Positions 61,495 to 64,000 of a DNA stretch of 64,000 bases are shown piece after piece. A model generated the notes under the pieces. It did no database searches, was not told where the DNA came from, and was given only the letters and a program-made list of their open reading frames with translations. Source of the stretch: Pyxidicoccus sp. MSG2. GTDB taxonomy: Bacteria; Myxococcota; Myxococcia; Myxococcales; Myxococcaceae. The DNA lies in NCBI RefSeq assembly GCF_026626705.1, contig NZ_JAPNKC010000001.1:806001-870000 (forward strand). Direction: 5' to 3'. The translations under genes were made by a program, and so were the position numbers. The first letter of the stretch is position 1. Each line of letters starts with the position of its first letter.

Positions 61495-61836
61495 TCAGCG
61501 GGCCGGGAAACTACCCGATGCGGACAGGAGGATGTGCTCGCCCTCCACACGCACTTCGTAGATGCGGACACCCGCGCCGGGTCGCCGCGAGCACTGCCCC
61601 GTCCGGACGTCGAACGGCCAGGCGTGTAGCGGGCAGTGCAGCACATGCCCGTCCAGGTCGCCCTCCGACAGCGGGCCGCCGCGGTGGGGGCAGGTGTCGT
61701 CCAGGGCATGGAGGCGCCCCTCCACCCGGACGAGCGCCACCCGGGTGCCGCCCACCATCACCACCGCGCGGCCCCGGTCGTCCAGGTCCGCCAGCGTCGC
61801 CACCGGAATGAAGTCACCGTCCGGATGTCCTTGCAT
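61495..61836 (-). CDS. Rieske [2Fe-2S] ferredoxin-like protein
   Basis: A 113-residue single-domain Rieske protein. Ligands Cys49 and His51 (CPHRGGPL) and Cys68 and His71 (CPLHAWPFD) are intact. The length matches NirD/ferredoxin-type members that pass electrons to oxygenases or reductases. ATG 61836 follows GGAGAC; an in-frame ATG at 61872 is possible. It is the first gene of the leftward operon with folE and the oxidase. The redox partner is not known. Confidence 0.9.
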   Translation of the reverse strand: MQGHPDGDFIPVATLADLDDRGRAVVMVGGTRVALVRVEGRLHALDDTCPHRGGPLSEGDLDGHVLHCPLHAWPFDVRTGQCSRRPGAGVRIYEVRVEGEHILLSASGSFPAR

Positions 61837-61944
61837 GCGCGGGTCTCCAACGCCTGGGGGCGCGTGACGCATCCCGCCGCCGTGAATGTGAATGGAGGAA
61901 TGCCCGGCACGTCCATCTCCATGAACACGGTGTGATAGCTTGCC

Positions 61945-61974
61945 TTGACACTCCAAGGGGTCCGTCAGTACAGC
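61945..61974 (+). promoter_or_regulatory. sigma70-like promoter of the metal-uptake operon
   Basis: A perfect TTGACA (61945-61950), 18-bp spacer and TACAGC (61969-61974) lie 23 bp before the ATG at 61997. A small palindrome (ACAC-G-GTGT) lies about 20 bp upstream. Confidence 0.45.
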
Positions 61975-61996
61975 ACCCAGGCTCATCCCTCTTCCG

Positions 61997-62422
61997 ATGA
62001 CCCGACACGCTCACACCTTCTCCCGGTACATCGCGACGCTGCTCGTCGCGCTGTGGGCGTGTCAGCCGGTGGGTGCGCTGTTGCACGGGAGGACGGCGCA
62101 CGCGCACCGCTTCTGCCCGCAGCACCAGACCTTCGAGGAGTCGGCGCGCGGCACGGGCTCGGGCCTGTCCCGGCTCGCCGCCGCGCGCAGCCCCCAGCTG
62201 AGCGCCGTCCCCGACGCCGCGACGGACACGACGGGCCCGCTGCACGAGTCCTGCCCACTGCTCACGTCCAGCTCGCGCGACGAAGTGGCGGCCTCGCGCC
62301 CGGTGACGTTCTCACTGGAGCGGGTCGTGGTGTGCGCTCCCGCCACCGCGCCGCCCAGGGCCTCCCCTCCCCTCGCCATCCTCGCCACCGCTCCCAAGGC
62401 CTCTCCTCCCGCACGCGGCTGA
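61997..62422 (+). CDS. small exported His/Cys protein, possible metal-binding
   Basis: A 141-residue product. The N-terminal segment (YIATLLVALWACQPVGALL, residues 11-29) is a signal peptide or membrane anchor. Two Cys/His clusters follow: HGRTAHAHRFCPQHQTF and LHESCPLL. The rest is Ala/Pro/Ser-rich. The layout resembles small DUF2946-type proteins found beside metal-transport genes. The operon continues with an outer-membrane protein and a ZnuA-like protein, which supports a role in zinc or another metal. Function inferred from context. Confidence 0.55.
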   Translation: MTRHAHTFSRYIATLLVALWACQPVGALLHGRTAHAHRFCPQHQTFEESARGTGSGLSRLAAARSPQLSAVPDAATDTTGPLHESCPLLTSSSRDEVAASRPVTFSLERVVVCAPATAPPRASPPLAILATAPKASPPARG

Positions 62423-62497
62423 AGTCGCGTCCTGTCGGGTCATCAGCCTTTGGTCGACGTCCGCTTGCGCGGGCGTCCGGTACGAGGAGCATCCCAG

Positions 62498-63856
<1,359 letters not shown>

Positions 63857-63881
63857 ACCCTCTCACAGGAGCTCACGCCCC

Positions 63882-64000
63882 ATGCGAAACTTCCGTCTTC
63901 TCGCGGCCCTGTGCGCCGCCGTTTCCCTCCTCGCCGCCGCGCCCGCGCGCGCGGACCTCAACGTCGTCACCACCCTGCCGGACCTCGCCGCCATCACCAA
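63882..64000 (+). CDS. ZnuA-like metal ABC transporter binding protein, 5' fragment
   Basis: Only the first 39 codons are inside the window. MRNFRLLAALCAAVSLLAAAP is a signal peptide, and the mature start ADLNVVTTLPDLAAIT is typical of ZnuA/MntA-class solute-binding proteins. AGGAG lies 11 bases before the ATG, and the gene begins 25 bp after the outer-membrane protein stop. The permease and ATPase genes are expected further downstream. Confidence 0.75.
   Translation, partial: MRNFRLLAALCAAVSLLAAAPARADLNVVTTLPDLAAIT

Overview
The window is very GC-rich with strong third-position G/C bias, densely packed genes and many GTG/TTG starts. Together with the gene content (HCD-type Ser/Thr kinase, hybrid two-component proteins, KaiC-like ATPase, RpoH-type sigma factor, many secreted lipoproteins) this points to a Myxococcaceae chromosome (Myxococcus/Corallococcus/Pyxidicoccus type). 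This is inference from gene style. No 16S gene, tRNA, IS element, phage gene or CRISPR array was seen.

Layout. 1-5.3 kb: end of a MoxR ATPase, patatin-like lipase, IlvE, an AAA ATPase and a Fic-fold protein whose catalytic signature is destroyed. 5.3-5.6 kb: decayed endonuclease IV (nfo) pseudogene. 5.6-8 kb: DHH phosphoesterase coupled to a cysteine desulfurase. 7.9-13 kb (minus): REC-histidine kinase coupled to a KaiC-like ATPase, a small acidic protein, and a Ser/Thr kinase coupled to a secreted TPR protein. 13.1-17.4 kb: a probable 6S RNA gene next to 5-formyl-THF cyclo-ligase, then a YmdB-type phosphodiesterase, TyrRS and a secreted protein with an EndoU-like domain. 17.5-31.1 kb: the most accessory region. 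It holds an ABC exporter, two paralogous tRNA-nucleotidyltransferase-head proteins with an altered base-selection motif, a 5'-nucleotidase lipoprotein, and a plus-strand biosynthetic operon (acyl/aryl-AMP ligase, ACP, HemN-like radical SAM, two sulfotransferases, SDR, GrpB-type nucleotidyltransferase) with a divergent chorismate-lyase-like gene. 31.1-38.7 kb: a 2,018-residue bacterial alpha-2-macroglobulin, RlmE and two small proteins. 38.7-44.7 kb: arylsulfatase, NHL-repeat lipoprotein, methyltransferase and M35 metallopeptidase. 45-54.2 kb: acyl-CoA dehydrogenase, an RND efflux operon ending in a MarR regulator, CaiB-type CoA transferase and an SCP2 sterol carrier. 54.2-59.2 kb: response regulator divergent from a degenerate histidine kinase, TatA, long-chain acyl-CoA ligase and an RpoH-like sigma factor. 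59.4-61.8 kb: Rieske ferredoxin, FolE and FAD-linked oxidase in one operon. 61.9-64 kb: start of a metal-uptake operon (His/Cys protein, outer-membrane protein, ZnuA-like binding protein).

How parts fit. The 22-31 kb genes look like an uncharacterised route in which a chorismate-derived aryl acid (or fatty acid) is adenylated, loaded on a free-standing ACP, altered by a radical SAM enzyme and an SDR, and sulfated. Three nucleotidyltransferase-fold proteins, a nucleotidase and an exporter sit around it. The acyl-CoA dehydrogenase and SCP2 genes, 8 kb apart, share an almost identical 16-bp palindrome just upstream of their starts, suggesting one lipid-degradation regulator. Starts were chosen by Shine-Dalgarno spacing, stop/start overlap and family N-termini, and alternatives are noted.
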